A DNA stretch of 64,000 bases from Desulfosporosinus sp. HMP52 (GTDB lineage: Bacteria; Bacillota; Desulfitobacteriia; Desulfitobacteriales; Desulfitobacteriaceae). The notes beneath the pieces were generated by a model. The model did no database searches. It saw nothing but the letters and a program-made list of their open reading frames with translations, and had not been told where the DNA came from. Below, piece by piece: positions 1 to 8,699 of the stretch; position 1 is the first letter of the stretch, and every line of letters begins with the position of its first letter. Position numbers and translations under genes: made by a program. The DNA is taken from contig NZ_JMGA01000022.1 in NCBI RefSeq assembly GCF_000765145.1, forward strand, positions 89,576 through 153,575. The letters are read 5' to 3'.

Positions 1-177
1 AGTCATTTAGTTGTCGGGATGATATTTATGGGGGTTGCCCTAAATAATAAGCGAGGGCCTGGCTTAGTTGTAGAAATAGGACTTGTTGATAATTATCTTA
101 TTTTTCCTTTTGCAAGTCTATGGATACTCACGATATGGACGTTTTCTCACTGGAAGAAGAAAGTGGGTGTCTCATGA
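1..177 (+). CDS. GerB-family spore germination permease, C-terminal end (partial)
   Basis: An open frame runs from the first base to a TGA at 175-177 and encodes the last 58 residues of a membrane protein. It shows hydrophobic runs (LVVGMIFMGVAL and NYLIFPFASLWILTIW) followed by a short basic cytoplasmic tail (HWKKKVGVS). The stop overlaps the ATG of the following GerC lipoprotein (ATGA at 174-177). This is the usual gerB-gerC junction of GerA-type germinant receptor operons, where the B subunit is an APC-like inner-membrane protein of the spore. The identity rests on this context plus the hydrophobic profile, because the family-defining N-terminal part lies outside the window. Confidence 0.7.
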   Translation, partial: SHLVVGMIFMGVALNNKRGPGLVVEIGLVDNYLIFPFASLWILTIWTFSHWKKKVGVS

Positions 178-1400
178 AAAGTAGCAGAAAAAAGTATATG
201 ACCGGACTAATGATTTTCAGTCTGTTTTTAATTTTATCTATATCAGGATGTTGGGGAAAGCGAGAAGTAGAAGATTTAGCCCCTCTGATGGGAATAGGAT
301 TTGATCTGGGAGAAAAGCCAGGAACATATCTAGTTACACAACAATATGCAAAGACGAAAAAGGGAGGTAACAGCGGGGCGGAAACTGAAGAACGGACTTT
401 AGGTGCGGAAGCCTCAAGCGTTAGAGAAGCCTTTGACATAGTATCTAAAGCAGCATATCGAACCCCTTTTATGGGTTCATTAAAGGTAATCGTCATTGGG
501 GAGGATGTTGCAAAAGCTGGAGGCTTTAACAATATGTTAGATTTTGCTCAGCGTTTTGCAGAATTTCGCCGTTCAATGTATCTGGTTATTGCTCGAGGCA
601 AGGCTGAAGACGTGTTAAATTTAAAGCTGCGCTCCGAGCAGCTGCCGGCATTATATATTAGAAGTATTATTGAAGGAGGACATGAACTATCTGCCTTTCC
701 AATGGTACGGTTAGGGCATTACCTTACAGTTTTGGGCACTAAAAGCACCGCCCCTATCCTGCCGGTTGTTGAAGCAGTTAAGGATGGAGATAGGATTCAC
801 TATAAAGCAGAAAAAGCTGATGAGGCCGGAGAGATTCGAATTGAAGGAGCAGGAGTTTTGAATGGAGATCAATTAGTTGATTTTCTAAACGATGAAGAAA
901 CAAAAGGGTATATGTGGCTGGAAGATGATGTATTCAACCGGTTAATTAATACTGTGGATCTCAAGGAAAGCACTGTGAAGTTTAGTGGTCAAGTCCTGAA
1001 ATCTAATACGAGGTATAAAGTTAAATCAGATGGCGAAAATATTGGTTTAAACTATCAAGTAAGAACGAGCATTGCGATTGATGAAGTTTTAGGGCTGGAT
1101 CGACAACTGTCCGGGTCGGATTGGGTAGAATTAGTAAAAGAGGCAGAAGAAAGCTTTGCTAAAGTAATTCAGCAGGAATGCGAGAGTGCCATTAAAAAAC
1201 AAAGAGAATTAGGTTTTGATTTTCTAGGGATTGGAAGGCATATAGAGCAAAGAAACCCTAAGTATTGGAAGAGTCTAAAAGAACGCTGGAAGCAAGAAGT
1301 TTCCGATTTTCCAGTTTCCTTTGACGTTAAAGTAACAGTTCATCATACCGGAATGTCCAGCAGCAGTGCGACTAATTCAGAAGGAGAGGGGCAAGACTAG
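174..1400 (+). CDS. Ger(x)C family spore germination lipoprotein
   Basis: This is the C subunit of a GerA-type nutrient germinant receptor, a lipoprotein on the outer face of the spore inner membrane that works with the A and B subunits. From ATG 174 the product is 408 residues. It has a basic start, a hydrophobic stretch and a lipobox SISGC with the acylated Cys26, followed by the family signature CWGKREVEDLAPLMGIGFD. The C-terminal domain (about residues 200-395) is typical in length and ends with FDVKVTVHHTGM. An upstream in-frame ATG at 120 would add a polar extension ahead of the signal peptide and is unlikely. Translation is coupled to the upstream permease by a 4-base overlap. Family members are usually transcribed by sigma-G; the promoter would lie before the A gene, outside the window. 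Confidence 0.9.
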   Translation: MKSSRKKYMTGLMIFSLFLILSISGCWGKREVEDLAPLMGIGFDLGEKPGTYLVTQQYAKTKKGGNSGAETEERTLGAEASSVREAFDIVSKAAYRTPFMGSLKVIVIGEDVAKAGGFNNMLDFAQRFAEFRRSMYLVIARGKAEDVLNLKLRSEQLPALYIRSIIEGGHELSAFPMVRLGHYLTVLGTKSTAPILPVVEAVKDGDRIHYKAEKADEAGEIRIEGAGVLNGDQLVDFLNDEETKGYMWLEDDVFNRLINTVDLKESTVKFSGQVLKSNTRYKVKSDGENIGLNYQVRTSIAIDEVLGLDRQLSGSDWVELVKEAEESFAKVIQQECESAIKKQRELGFDFLGIGRHIEQRNPKYWKSLKERWKQEVSDFPVSFDVKVTVHHTGMSSSSATNSEGEGQD

Positions 1401-1429
1401 GGTTAGAAGTAAATAGGAGGAATTTAATT

Positions 1430-1684
1430 ATGGCTAAAACTACAATCACTGCTCAGCCCTCTTTAGAAGTGACTGATAACAATCCAAGTATTCTAGAAAA
1501 CGGGGGAAAAGTTTTGCCCGTGTGTTATCGTTGTACGAAGGTTCCGAAAGAAGGATTATATGATGGGTTTAGAATACAAGGAATGTTTTTTTGTTCGGAA
1601 TGTCAACAGGAGTTGTTCTCAGCAGAGCCGGGGTCACCAGAATATCAGGAGTTTATGTTCTTAATAAAAGGGATTTTTTATTAG
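1430..1684 (+). CDS. gin: Gin (CsfB)-type anti-sigma-G factor
   Basis: A small 84-residue protein with two zinc-knuckle cysteine pairs, Cys32-X2-Cys35 and Cys55-X2-Cys58, separated by GLYDGFRIQGMFF, and a C-terminal YQEFMFLIKGIFY tail. This matches the Gin/CsfB layout (C-X2-C, about 20 residues, C-X2-C, then an acidic/aromatic tail). In Bacillus Gin binds sigma-G and sigma-E and stops them acting in the wrong compartment or too early. The position directly before a yaaO-type decarboxylase and near holB-ricT-yabA is the same as csfB in B. subtilis, which supports the call. The N-terminal 25 residues are polar and specific to this protein. RBS AGGAGG at 1416-1421. Possibly co-transcribed from the ger operon, since only 29 bases separate it from gerC. 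Confidence 0.82.
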   Translation: MAKTTITAQPSLEVTDNNPSILENGGKVLPVCYRCTKVPKEGLYDGFRIQGMFFCSECQQELFSAEPGSPEYQEFMFLIKGIFY

Positions 1685-1816
1685 AAGATCATCTGGAATA
1701 TGAAAATAATGTTCAAGTTAAATAAACAGGAGTTGCCATTTGGATGAAATATTTCCTAATCCATGTTAAACTAAGATTGTACCCTGTCAAAATTGTATTC
1801 GTACATTTATGGATAA

Positions 1817-3253
1817 ATGGAGGGTTTTTGTTACGTGGGTGAACTTGGAGAAGGATTGAGCCATTATCACAAACAAGGATACTGCTCTTTCCATACTCCT
1901 GGACATAAAGGTCGACAGGAGTTTTTTAATGGCTACGACTTTTTGAGTTTTGATTTAACTGAACTTCCGGGTCTGGATATGCTGCATTCTCCAAGTGGAA
2001 TTATTGCTCTGGCCCAAAAACAAGCGGCGAAGATTTTTGGAGCGGAGGAAACTTTTTTTCTTGTTAATGGTGGGACAGCTGGGAATCAGGCAATGTTTCT
2101 GGCATTAAAAGACACTGGGGACAAACCCATTGTAGTGGAAAGAAGTTCTCATCGTTCTGTAATGTCGAGCTTGGTACTAAGTGGGTTAAAGCCGGATTAT
2201 CTAATCCCACGGGTTCATCCAGAGTTTAATCTTCCTTTAGGGTTGGAGCTTAGGAAGCAGCATATTAGGTGGGAAGAGGTTATGGGCTGTCATGTCACCT
2301 ACCCAAGTTATTATGGAACAACTTTTAATCTGGAAGGTTTATTGGCTGAAAGATCACAATTAGGTTATAATAAACCGATTCTTGTTGATCAGGCTCATGG
2401 CTCACATTATCTCAGCGAGTTATTTCCTCGAAGTGCCTTAAAACTGGGTGCTGATCTTGTCTTGAATAGTTGCCATAAAACCCTAAGTTCTTTGACTCAG
2501 TCGGCAATGTTACATATTCAGGGATCAAGAGTAAGCCGCCCTCGATTAAAACAAAGCTTAGAACTCTTACAATCTTCAAGTCCGAGCTATTTGCTTGTCT
2601 CTTCTTTAGAACGAGCAGCAGAGTTTGCTTTGGATAAGTGGAGATGGGAGAATCTTAAAGAAGAAGTAGATAGGCTTCATAAAAAACTAAATAATTGTTA
2701 TCGGATTCTTAATTCTAAAGATGCCGGAACTTTTGGTATTCATTCAGTTGACTGGTCAAAGATTGTTATAAACACAAATCCTTTAGGTATTTCTGCACCT
2801 GACTGTGTAAAATACCTTAGAGAAACCTTTGGTATTGAACCAGAATTATGGGATGAAGAGAACATTCTATTTTTATTAGGGATTGGGAACACTCCTGAGG
2901 ATATTCGATGGCTTACCAAAGGACTAGAAAATTTAAGAGATTTCGCCCCTTCACTAACCCCAGCAACTAAGGTACAGAAACATGAAGGGGGATTAATTCC
3001 GCCATTACCTACCTCCATTCTCTCCCCCAGAGAAGCTTTCTTTGCCTCTAAACGTAAAATTCCTCTTAGGGAGAGTTTGGGTCATATTGTCGGAGAAACT
3101 ATTTCACTCTATCCACCAGGAATTCCTGTCATTGTAATGGGCGAAGAAATAACTTATGAAGTTCTAAAAACGCTGCTTGCTTCGGAAGGGAAAAGATGGC
3201 AAGGATGGGATGGTTTCCGGGATCAGACAATTTGGATAGTTGAGGAGGATTAA
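1817..3253 (+). CDS. Orn/Lys/Arg decarboxylase family PLP protein (YaaO-like)
   Basis: A fold-type I PLP-dependent decarboxylase of the SpeA/YaaO group, 478 residues, full length for the short Gram-positive form. Motifs are FHTPGHKGRQ near the N-terminus, FLVNGGTAGNQA (cofactor phosphate binding), DQAHGSHY (PLP ring aspartate) and SCHKTLSSLTQSA (Schiff-base lysine). The C-terminal domain has SPREAFFASKR and YPPGIPVIVMGE. Substrate (arginine, lysine or ornithine) cannot be read from sequence. The start is uncertain: ATG 1817 overlaps the GGAGG at 1819-1823, so the true start may be GTG 1835 or TTG 1856, both in frame. It sits between gin and holB as in Bacillus, but tmk and yaaQ, which normally follow, are absent here. 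Confidence 0.88.
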   Translation: MEGFCYVGELGEGLSHYHKQGYCSFHTPGHKGRQEFFNGYDFLSFDLTELPGLDMLHSPSGIIALAQKQAAKIFGAEETFFLVNGGTAGNQAMFLALKDTGDKPIVVERSSHRSVMSSLVLSGLKPDYLIPRVHPEFNLPLGLELRKQHIRWEEVMGCHVTYPSYYGTTFNLEGLLAERSQLGYNKPILVDQAHGSHYLSELFPRSALKLGADLVLNSCHKTLSSLTQSAMLHIQGSRVSRPRLKQSLELLQSSSPSYLLVSSLERAAEFALDKWRWENLKEEVDRLHKKLNNCYRILNSKDAGTFGIHSVDWSKIVINTNPLGISAPDCVKYLRETFGIEPELWDEENILFLLGIGNTPEDIRWLTKGLENLRDFAPSLTPATKVQKHEGGLIPPLPTSILSPREAFFASKRKIPLRESLGHIVGETISLYPPGIPVIVMGEEITYEVLKTLLASEGKRWQGWDGFRDQTIWIVEED

Positions 3254-3281
3254 GGATGAAGATGGGGAGTAATAAGATTTC

Positions 3282-4160
3282 ATGAAACTACAGTTGACTC
3301 TATTAGAAAAAGCTGCCCTGGAAAACAGATTGGCTCATCTCTTATTGTTTCATGGAGGAAGTAAACTTCACCAGCGCGAGGTAGCTCTTCGTTTGGCGCA
3401 AATTTTGAACTGCCATAACAGTACATCTGAAGGGCCATGCAATGTATGTCCACCCTGCCGTAAGATCCTTAGTGGGAACCATCCTGAAGTTTCATGGTTG
3501 AAAGCACAAAAAGCGGTAATTGGGATTGAACAAGTTCTTTCATGGCAAGAAAGGTTATACCTTAAGCACTACGAAGGGGACTATAAGATATCTATCGTAG
3601 AACAGGCAGATTTGTTAACATTGCCGGCGGCAAATTCCTTGTTGAAGGTTATTGAAGAGCCACCTGAGCGAACTATAATTATATTGTGTGCTGAGAATGC
3701 CGAAGGAATTTTACCTACAATACAAAGCCGTGCCCAATTGGTATTTTTTCCTAATCTCTCCGAGGAAAAATGGTTAAGCAGCTTAGGAGAGGTTGACGAC
3801 TTTGAAGCAGCTCAGGCTTTCCGCTTAAGCGGAAACAATCATAATCTGGCAACTGAAATAGTGCAATATGGTATTCAGCAAATCAAAGACTGGTTAGAGA
3901 AGTTTCGCACGGCGGTGGAAGAGAGAAATTTTTTGAAACTGTTTCCGCTTTTTCCAATCGACAAGAACCAAGCCCTTCTATATTTACAGGTTATGGCTGT
4001 ACAAGCTGAGGAAGGGATAAAGAATAACACCATTCGTCCGTTGGAATTATTAGAGATCGGTAAAGCGATCGATGTACTACGACAACAAGCTAATCCCAGA
4101 TTAGTGATTGAGGTGTTAGCATTAGAATTATTTCAACAAGGAGGGGTTCGCAGTGATTGA
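3282..4160 (+). CDS. holB: DNA polymerase III delta-prime subunit
   Basis: Clamp-loader subunit of the replicative polymerase, 292 residues. It has the P-loop-derived but degenerate N-terminal module (LLFHGGSKLHQREVALRLAQIL), a four-cysteine zinc module (Cys pairs in NCHNSTSEGPCNVCPPCRKI), the IGIEQVLSWQERLYLKHYEGDYKISIVEQAD stretch shortened here as the DNA-loader core, and the conserved NSLLKVIEEPPE and TIQSRAQ (sensor) motifs. The classical Walker A is degraded, as usual for delta-prime, which does not hydrolyse ATP. It overlaps ricT by 8 bases, so the two are translationally coupled. The order holB-ricT-yabA-rsmI is shared with Bacillus. Confidence 0.93.
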   Translation: MKLQLTLLEKAALENRLAHLLLFHGGSKLHQREVALRLAQILNCHNSTSEGPCNVCPPCRKILSGNHPEVSWLKAQKAVIGIEQVLSWQERLYLKHYEGDYKISIVEQADLLTLPAANSLLKVIEEPPERTIIILCAENAEGILPTIQSRAQLVFFPNLSEEKWLSSLGEVDDFEAAQAFRLSGNNHNLATEIVQYGIQQIKDWLEKFRTAVEERNFLKLFPLFPIDKNQALLYLQVMAVQAEEGIKNNTIRPLELLEIGKAIDVLRQQANPRLVIEVLALELFQQGGVRSD

Positions 4161-4965
4161 GGTCGTAGGGGTTCGCTTTAAACACGCAGGGAAAATATAT
4201 TATTTTGCCCCAGGAGATCTTACACTTGCTGTATCGGATAAGGTAATTGTTGAAACAGCAAGAGGTATCGAATTTGGAGAATTAGTAATTCCATCTCGTC
4301 TGGTTGCAGATGAAGAAGTAGTGCTCCCTTTAAAGCAGGTTATGCGTAAGGCGACATTGGCAGATGAATTATTTGTAGAGCAAAATAGACTTAAGGAAAA
4401 GGATGCTTTTCAAATATGCCTAAAGAAAATATCCGAACATCATTTACCAATGAAACTGGTAGATGTGGAGTATACATTTGATGGAAATAAGATCATATTC
4501 TCCTTCACAGCAGAAGGACGAGTTGACTTCAGAGAACTAGTGAAGGATCTAGCCGCCATATTTAGGACGAGAATAGAACTTCGCCAAATTGGAGTTCGGG
4601 ATGAGGCAAAAATGCTAGGAGGAGTTGGATCCTGTGGACGGATTCTTTGTTGTACTTCATTCTTAGGCGATTTTGAGCCTGTCTCGATTCGTATGGCTAA
4701 GGACCAAAAGCTTTCCCTAAATCCAACTAAGATTTCTGGGATTTGCGGTCGTCTTATGTGTTGCTTAAAATATGAAAATGGTTGTTACAGACCTGAGGAT
4801 AAAGAACATTGTGGGCGACAAAATCCTCAAGCCGGACATAAGACAATTGAAATCCAGGATGAATCAAACCCTCGAGTCGAAAGTGTTTATTCACCCAAAA
4901 CGGAGGGGAAACATCAACGTAACAGGAAAGGGGAAAAGCCCAAAGAAAAGAGTGAAAAAGTATGA
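4153..4965 (+). CDS. ricT: PSP1-domain protein RicT (YaaT)
   Basis: A 270-residue PSP1 (PF04468) protein starting at GTG 4153. The conserved core has [21 protein letters not shown] and [18 protein letters not shown], carrying cysteines known in B. subtilis RicT to take part in a [4Fe-4S]-bearing complex with RicA (YlbF/YmcA partners) that affects RNase Y, sporulation and competence. The last 40 residues are polar and very basic ([18 protein letters not shown]), a linker not needed for the call. It overlaps holB by 8 bases and yabA by 4 bases (ATGA), so it is the middle of a tightly coupled trio. Confidence 0.92.
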   Translation: MIEVVGVRFKHAGKIYYFAPGDLTLAVSDKVIVETARGIEFGELVIPSRLVADEEVVLPLKQVMRKATLADELFVEQNRLKEKDAFQICLKKISEHHLPMKLVDVEYTFDGNKIIFSFTAEGRVDFRELVKDLAAIFRTRIELRQIGVRDEAKMLGGVGSCGRILCCTSFLGDFEPVSIRMAKDQKLSLNPTKISGICGRLMCCLKYENGCYRPEDKEHCGRQNPQAGHKTIEIQDESNPRVESVYSPKTEGKHQRNRKGEKPKEKSEKV

Positions 4966-5267
4966 GCCAACTGACGCAGGCACTTACAGAAGTGGAAGAA
5001 AAATTGCGCTCCTTATTAGAAGAGGTAAACCGTTTGAAGCCCTATGTGCAAGCGTTAGAAGATGAAAATACTAAGTTAAGGCGGGAATGTACTCTTCCGG
5101 AGAAAGAAACAGAACGTGTTATTGCTAACGCCGAGCACATTCAAGGGGTTGCGCATGACAATCTTGTCCGTCTGTATCAAGAAGGGTTTCACGTTTGTCA
5201 CCTTCACTTCGGGCAACCTTTAGAGGGCGATTGTTTGTTTTGTATGGGCTTTTTACGGAAAGACTAG
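4962..5267 (+). CDS. yabA: Replication initiation control protein YabA
   Basis: A 101-residue protein with an N-terminal leucine-rich coiled coil (residues 5-45; [22 protein letters not shown]) and a C-terminal zinc site [18 protein letters not shown] (Cys79, His82, Cys91, Cys94). This is the YabA arrangement. In B. subtilis YabA bridges DnaA and the DnaN clamp and damps re-initiation at oriC. The start ATG overlaps the ricT stop. Its presence agrees with an origin-proximal location for the window. Confidence 0.93.
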   Translation: MSQLTQALTEVEEKLRSLLEEVNRLKPYVQALEDENTKLRRECTLPEKETERVIANAEHIQGVAHDNLVRLYQEGFHVCHLHFGQPLEGDCLFCMGFLRKD

Positions 5268-5303
5268 TGGATAGAGAACTTAAATATACAAGGAGCCAAA
5301 GGT

Positions 5304-6149
5304 ATGTTATCTAAAGGCACATTGTATGTATGTGCAACTCCGATAGGAAATTTAGGAGATATCACCCTGCGGGTATTGGATACACTTCGGGAAGTAGATC
5401 TTATTGCTGCGGAGGATACACGTCATTCAAGAAAACTATTACAACATTATCAGATTAATACTCGCATGATAAGTTATCATGCTCATAACGAAAAGAAGCA
5501 ATCTGTAGAATTAGTTGAAAAGCTCAAAGGTGGGCAGGCAATCGCCCTGATCTCAGATGCCGGGCTGCCTGGTATTTCCGATCCGGGAATAGAGGTTATC
5601 AACCTTTGTCTAGCCGAAAATATTCCGGTTGATGTCTTGCCGGGACCTAATGCGGCTCTGACGGCTTTGGTTCTATCGGGAATGCCTACGGAACACTTTG
5701 CCTTCCATGGCTTTCTGCCTTCTTCAAATACAGCAAGGAAACAGAGTCTGGAGCAATTAGCCAATCTGCCGCTAACACAGATTTTTTATGAGGCTCCACA
5801 CCGTTTGGTAGCTACTCTTCAAGGAATGTCAGAGTTTTTTGGCAATCGACAGGCAGCGGTAGTCCGCGAGTTAACTAAGTTACATCAGCAAGTGCATAAG
5901 GGGACTACGCTAGAACTCAAAGAAGCTTTTGAGGAGACTGAACCTCGTGGTGAATGTTGCATAATAATTGCACCCTACATCCCCGTAAAACCCGTCGGAG
6001 GCCCCGTTGAATGGTGTTCAGAGGTTAAAGTACGAATAGATCAAGGATTAAGTAAGAAAGAGGCTATGAAGGAAGTAGCAAAGCGATATGGGGTAAGGAA
6101 ATCCGATGTTTATCAGGCGCTCTTGACTGACGAAACAACAGATAGTTAA
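5304..6149 (+). CDS. rsmI: 16S rRNA 2'-O-ribose C1402 methyltransferase
   Basis: SAM-dependent methyltransferase of the tetrapyrrole-methylase fold, 281 residues, which modifies C1402 in the decoding centre of 16S rRNA. Motifs are LYVCATPIGNLGDITLRVLDTL at the N-terminus, AAEDTRHSRKLL, ALISDAGLPGISDPG (cofactor loop), PGPNAALTALVLSGMP and REEL-like RELTKLHQQVHKGT. The length is normal and the C-terminal helical segment (SKKEAMKEVAKRYGVRKSDVYQ) is intact. RBS AAGGAGCC lies 8 bases before ATG 5304. It ends the yaaO-to-rsmI run and converges on abrB. Confidence 0.95.
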   Translation: MLSKGTLYVCATPIGNLGDITLRVLDTLREVDLIAAEDTRHSRKLLQHYQINTRMISYHAHNEKKQSVELVEKLKGGQAIALISDAGLPGISDPGIEVINLCLAENIPVDVLPGPNAALTALVLSGMPTEHFAFHGFLPSSNTARKQSLEQLANLPLTQIFYEAPHRLVATLQGMSEFFGNRQAAVVRELTKLHQQVHKGTTLELKEAFEETEPRGECCIIIAPYIPVKPVGGPVEWCSEVKVRIDQGLSKKEAMKEVAKRYGVRKSDVYQALLTDETTDS

Positions 6150-6175
6150 TCAAAACGGGATTTTTAATCCAGCAT

Positions 6176-6200
6176 AAAAAAGAAGGCCATATGGCCTTCG
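6176..6200 (-). terminator. Terminator of abrB
   Basis: On the minus strand a GAAGGCC-ATAT-GGCCTTC hairpin is followed directly by six T residues (A run at 6176-6181 on the plus strand). It lies 44 bases past the abrB stop. It may also slow plus-strand transcription leaving rsmI, but the plus side has only a short AATTTT. Confidence 0.75.
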
Positions 6201-6243
6201 AATTTTGAGTTTATGCTAGTTGATTGTCTATGTATAGGCTAAC

Positions 6244-6525
6244 TTAAACAGCTTTTGAACTTGATTCAGAATTAGCGGCCACGTTTTCTCCCATAGCAAC
6301 TGCACATTCTCGGCAAACATTTTTGCCATGGAAAAGTTGAATATCGCTTGCATTACCACAAAATACACAAGCAGGCTCATACTTTTTGAGGATAATTTTT
6401 TCTTGATCTACATAGATTTCCAGGGCGTCTTTTTCGTCAATACCTAAAGTGCGGCGAAGCTCTATCGGTAATACAATACGGCCAAGTTCATCTACTTTTC
6501 TTACGATTCCAGTTGATTTCATCAT
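6244..6525 (-). CDS. abrB: AbrB-family transition-state regulator with C-terminal zinc knuckle
   Basis: A 93-residue DNA-binding protein with the AbrB swapped-hairpin domain at the N-terminus (STGIVRKVDELGRIVLPIELRRTLGI, residues 4-29; ALEIYVDQEKIILKKYEP). The C-terminus carries two cysteine pairs, Cys53-X2-Cys56 and Cys71-X2-Cys74, as in B. subtilis AbrB-type proteins of Clostridia (AbrB itself has one Cys). It probably represses post-exponential genes. Two ATGs stand in tandem (6525 and 6522); RBS AAAGGAG (6535-6541, minus strand) favours either. The gene position between rsmI and metG is that of abrB in Bacillus. It is monocistronic, with its own promoter and terminator. Confidence 0.9.
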   Translation of the reverse strand: MMKSTGIVRKVDELGRIVLPIELRRTLGIDEKDALEIYVDQEKIILKKYEPACVFCGNASDIQLFHGKNVCRECAVAMGENVAANSESSSKAV

Positions 6526-6573
6526 TTTTCCCCCACTCCTTTGCAACAACATTCGACACAAAACTACAGACTT

Positions 6574-6602
6574 ATGATACCAATCGTTCCATATAAAGTC
6601 AA
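6574..6602 (-). promoter_or_regulatory. Sigma-A promoter of abrB
   Basis: On the minus strand TTGACT (6602-6597) is followed after 17 bases by TATCAT (6579-6574), about 50 bases before the abrB start. Both hexamers match consensus at 4-5 of 6 positions. Confidence 0.65.
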
Positions 6603-6688
6603 CCCATTTTTTCAAAGTTTTTGCTGGTATTATTAGCCTGTACAAGAAATCCCTTACTTTACATATTAATTCTTAATCATGGGCAGAC

Positions 6689-6717
6689 TTGACAAATATT
6701 AATTTATATATTATTAA
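6689..6717 (+). promoter_or_regulatory. Sigma-A promoter of metG-tatD
   Basis: TTGACA at 6689-6694, a 17-base spacer, then TATTAA at 6712-6717, 33 bases before the metG start. The very short leader leaves no room for a T-box. Confidence 0.6.
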
Positions 6718-6749
6718 TTCAAAAAGATATTTTGAGAGGGAGACTTAGC

Positions 6750-8699
6750 GTGAAATACTATATAACAACCCCAATTTTTTATCCAAATTCAAGTCCGCAT
6801 ATTGGAACGGCCTATACAACGGTTGCTGCAGATGCCTTAGCTCGTTATCATAGATTGCAAGGGGATCAGGTCTACTTTTTAACGGGAACCGATGAGAATG
6901 CCCAGAAAATTGTTCGTACTGCAGAAGCAAACAATACTGATACAAAAAGTTACGTTGATGGGGTCGTGGAACGGTTTAAAGATTTATGGAGAGCTTTAGA
7001 TATTTCCAATGACGACTTTATCCGAACAACGGAGGAGCGCCATCAAAAAGTTGTTCAACAAATCTTCACCAAATTATACGAACAGGGAGATATCTACAAG
7101 TCAGAGTATTCGGGCTGGTATTGTACCCCTTGTGAAACGTTCTGGATGGAAAACAAATTAAATGAAGGTAAGTGCCCAAATGCCGATTGTGGAAGAGATG
7201 TTGAATTACTGAAAGAAGAAAGCTATTTCTTTCGTCTTTCTAAATATCAAGGAGCCTTGCTAGACTATATCAATACACATCCTGATTTTATCCAACCCGT
7301 TTCGAGGCGTAACGAAATGGTTAAGTTTATTGAAGGTGGTTTAGAGGATCTTTGTGTTTCGCGCACTACATTTCAATGGGGAATTAAAGTACCCTTTGAT
7401 CCCAAGCACGTGGTATATGTGTGGCTTGATGCTTTAATAAATTATATTTCTGCCTTAGGTTACCCTGACGGGGAAAACTATAAAAACTATTGGCCCGCTG
7501 ATGTTCATATAATGGGAAAAGATATTGTGCGGTTTCATGCGATTATTTGGCCAATTATTTTAATGGCAATTGATGTTCCGCTGCCTAAAGTAATTTATGG
7601 ACATGGATGGTATTTAACTAAAGATGGTGGGAAAATTTCTAAATCCCGAGGCAATGTCCAAGACTCCTTTGCCTTGATCCAAAGATATGGGTCAGATGCC
7701 ATTCGTTATTTCTTGTTGCGTGAGATGCAAGTAGGAACAGATGGGACATACTCGGAGGATAATGTGGTAGAACGGCTAAACAGCGATTTAGCAAATGATT
7801 TCGGGAATTTTATATCTCGAAGTCTGGCCATGGTTGTTAAGTTTAGAGATGGAATAGTTCCTCCTCCCGGTCAAGAACAAGCTCTGGAACTGGAATTAAA
7901 GGCTTTAAGTACGGAGGTCAAAAATGCCGTCGATAAAAGCTTAAGGAAATGTGATCCTGCAAGTGCACTGGAAGAAATATGGCGGTTTGTCGCAAGATGC
8001 AATAAGTATGTTGATGAGACAGCTCCCTGGTCACTAGCTAAACAAGAGGATCAGAAGGAACGCTTAGACACGGTTCTTTACACCTTTGTAGAATGTATTA
8101 GGATCATGGCAATCCTGACAGCTCCCTTTATGCCTGGTTTACCCGCTAAGATTTGCGGGCTGCTTGGCAAAGATGAAAGACTCATCAAATGGGAAGAAGC
8201 AGATCAATGGGGTATTCTTGAAGAGGGGATTAAGGTAGAAAAGGGAGAACCTCTCTTTCCAAGAATTGATATGACAGAGTATTTAACACCAGAGGAGACG
8301 AAAACGGTGGATGAAAAACAGAACGCTCCCACAGAAAGTTTAGAAATGCCTGTTCTCGAATTTGAACCGATTAAAGAAGAAATCAGTATTGATGAATTTG
8401 CTAAAATTGATTTGCGTGTGGGAAAAGTCATAAGTGCGGAAAAAGTAGAAAAAACAGATAAGCTGATGAAGTTAGAAGTTGAAATAGCAGGAGAAGTTCG
8501 TACAATAGTCTCCGGTATTGCCAAACATTATTCAGCAGAGGATCTAATCAATCAGTATGTCGTTGTAGTTGCTAATCTAAAACCTACCAAGCTAAGAGGA
8601 ATTACTTCCCAGGGTATGATATTAGCAGCCTCACAAGGAGAAGTCTTGGAAGTGCTTACGGTCAACAAGGATCTTCCCGGAGGGGCGCGGGTAAAATGA
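6750..8699 (+). CDS. metG: Methionyl-tRNA synthetase with C-terminal tRNA-binding domain
   Basis: Class I synthetase that charges tRNA-Met, 649 residues. It has the HIGH motif as SPHIGTAY (residues 15-22), a zinc insert CTPCETFW...GKCPNADC, and the KMSKS loop as KISKSRGN near residue 298. Residues about 545-649 form an OB-fold Trbp111-like domain (IDEFAKIDLRVGKVISAE ... LKPTKLRGITSQGMILAA), as in most Firmicutes. I use GTG 6750 because GAGAGGGAG stands at 6735-6743; the upstream TTG 6732 has no RBS. The final ATGA overlaps tatD. Confidence 0.95.
   Translation: MKYYITTPIFYPNSSPHIGTAYTTVAADALARYHRLQGDQVYFLTGTDENAQKIVRTAEANNTDTKSYVDGVVERFKDLWRALDISNDDFIRTTEERHQKVVQQIFTKLYEQGDIYKSEYSGWYCTPCETFWMENKLNEGKCPNADCGRDVELLKEESYFFRLSKYQGALLDYINTHPDFIQPVSRRNEMVKFIEGGLEDLCVSRTTFQWGIKVPFDPKHVVYVWLDALINYISALGYPDGENYKNYWPADVHIMGKDIVRFHAIIWPIILMAIDVPLPKVIYGHGWYLTKDGGKISKSRGNVQDSFALIQRYGSDAIRYFLLREMQVGTDGTYSEDNVVERLNSDLANDFGNFISRSLAMVVKFRDGIVPPPGQEQALELELKALSTEVKNAVDKSLRKCDPASALEEIWRFVARCNKYVDETAPWSLAKQEDQKERLDTVLYTFVECIRIMAILTAPFMPGLPAKICGLLGKDERLIKWEEADQWGILEEGIKVEKGEPLFPRIDMTEYLTPEETKTVDEKQNAPTESLEMPVLEFEPIKEEISIDEFAKIDLRVGKVISAEKVEKTDKLMKLEVEIAGEVRTIVSGIAKHYSAEDLINQYVVVVANLKPTKLRGITSQGMILAASQGEVLEVLTVNKDLPGGARVK

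Noticed and set aside
128..532. Long frames on the opposite strand inside gerC, spoVT (34211-34807) and mazG (36252-36656).
   Set aside because: They mirror well-supported genes, have Ser-rich antisense composition and no RBS.
4772..5065. An overlapping plus-strand frame across the ricT-yabA junction.
   Set aside because: It is in another frame of two strongly conserved genes and has no RBS or family similarity.
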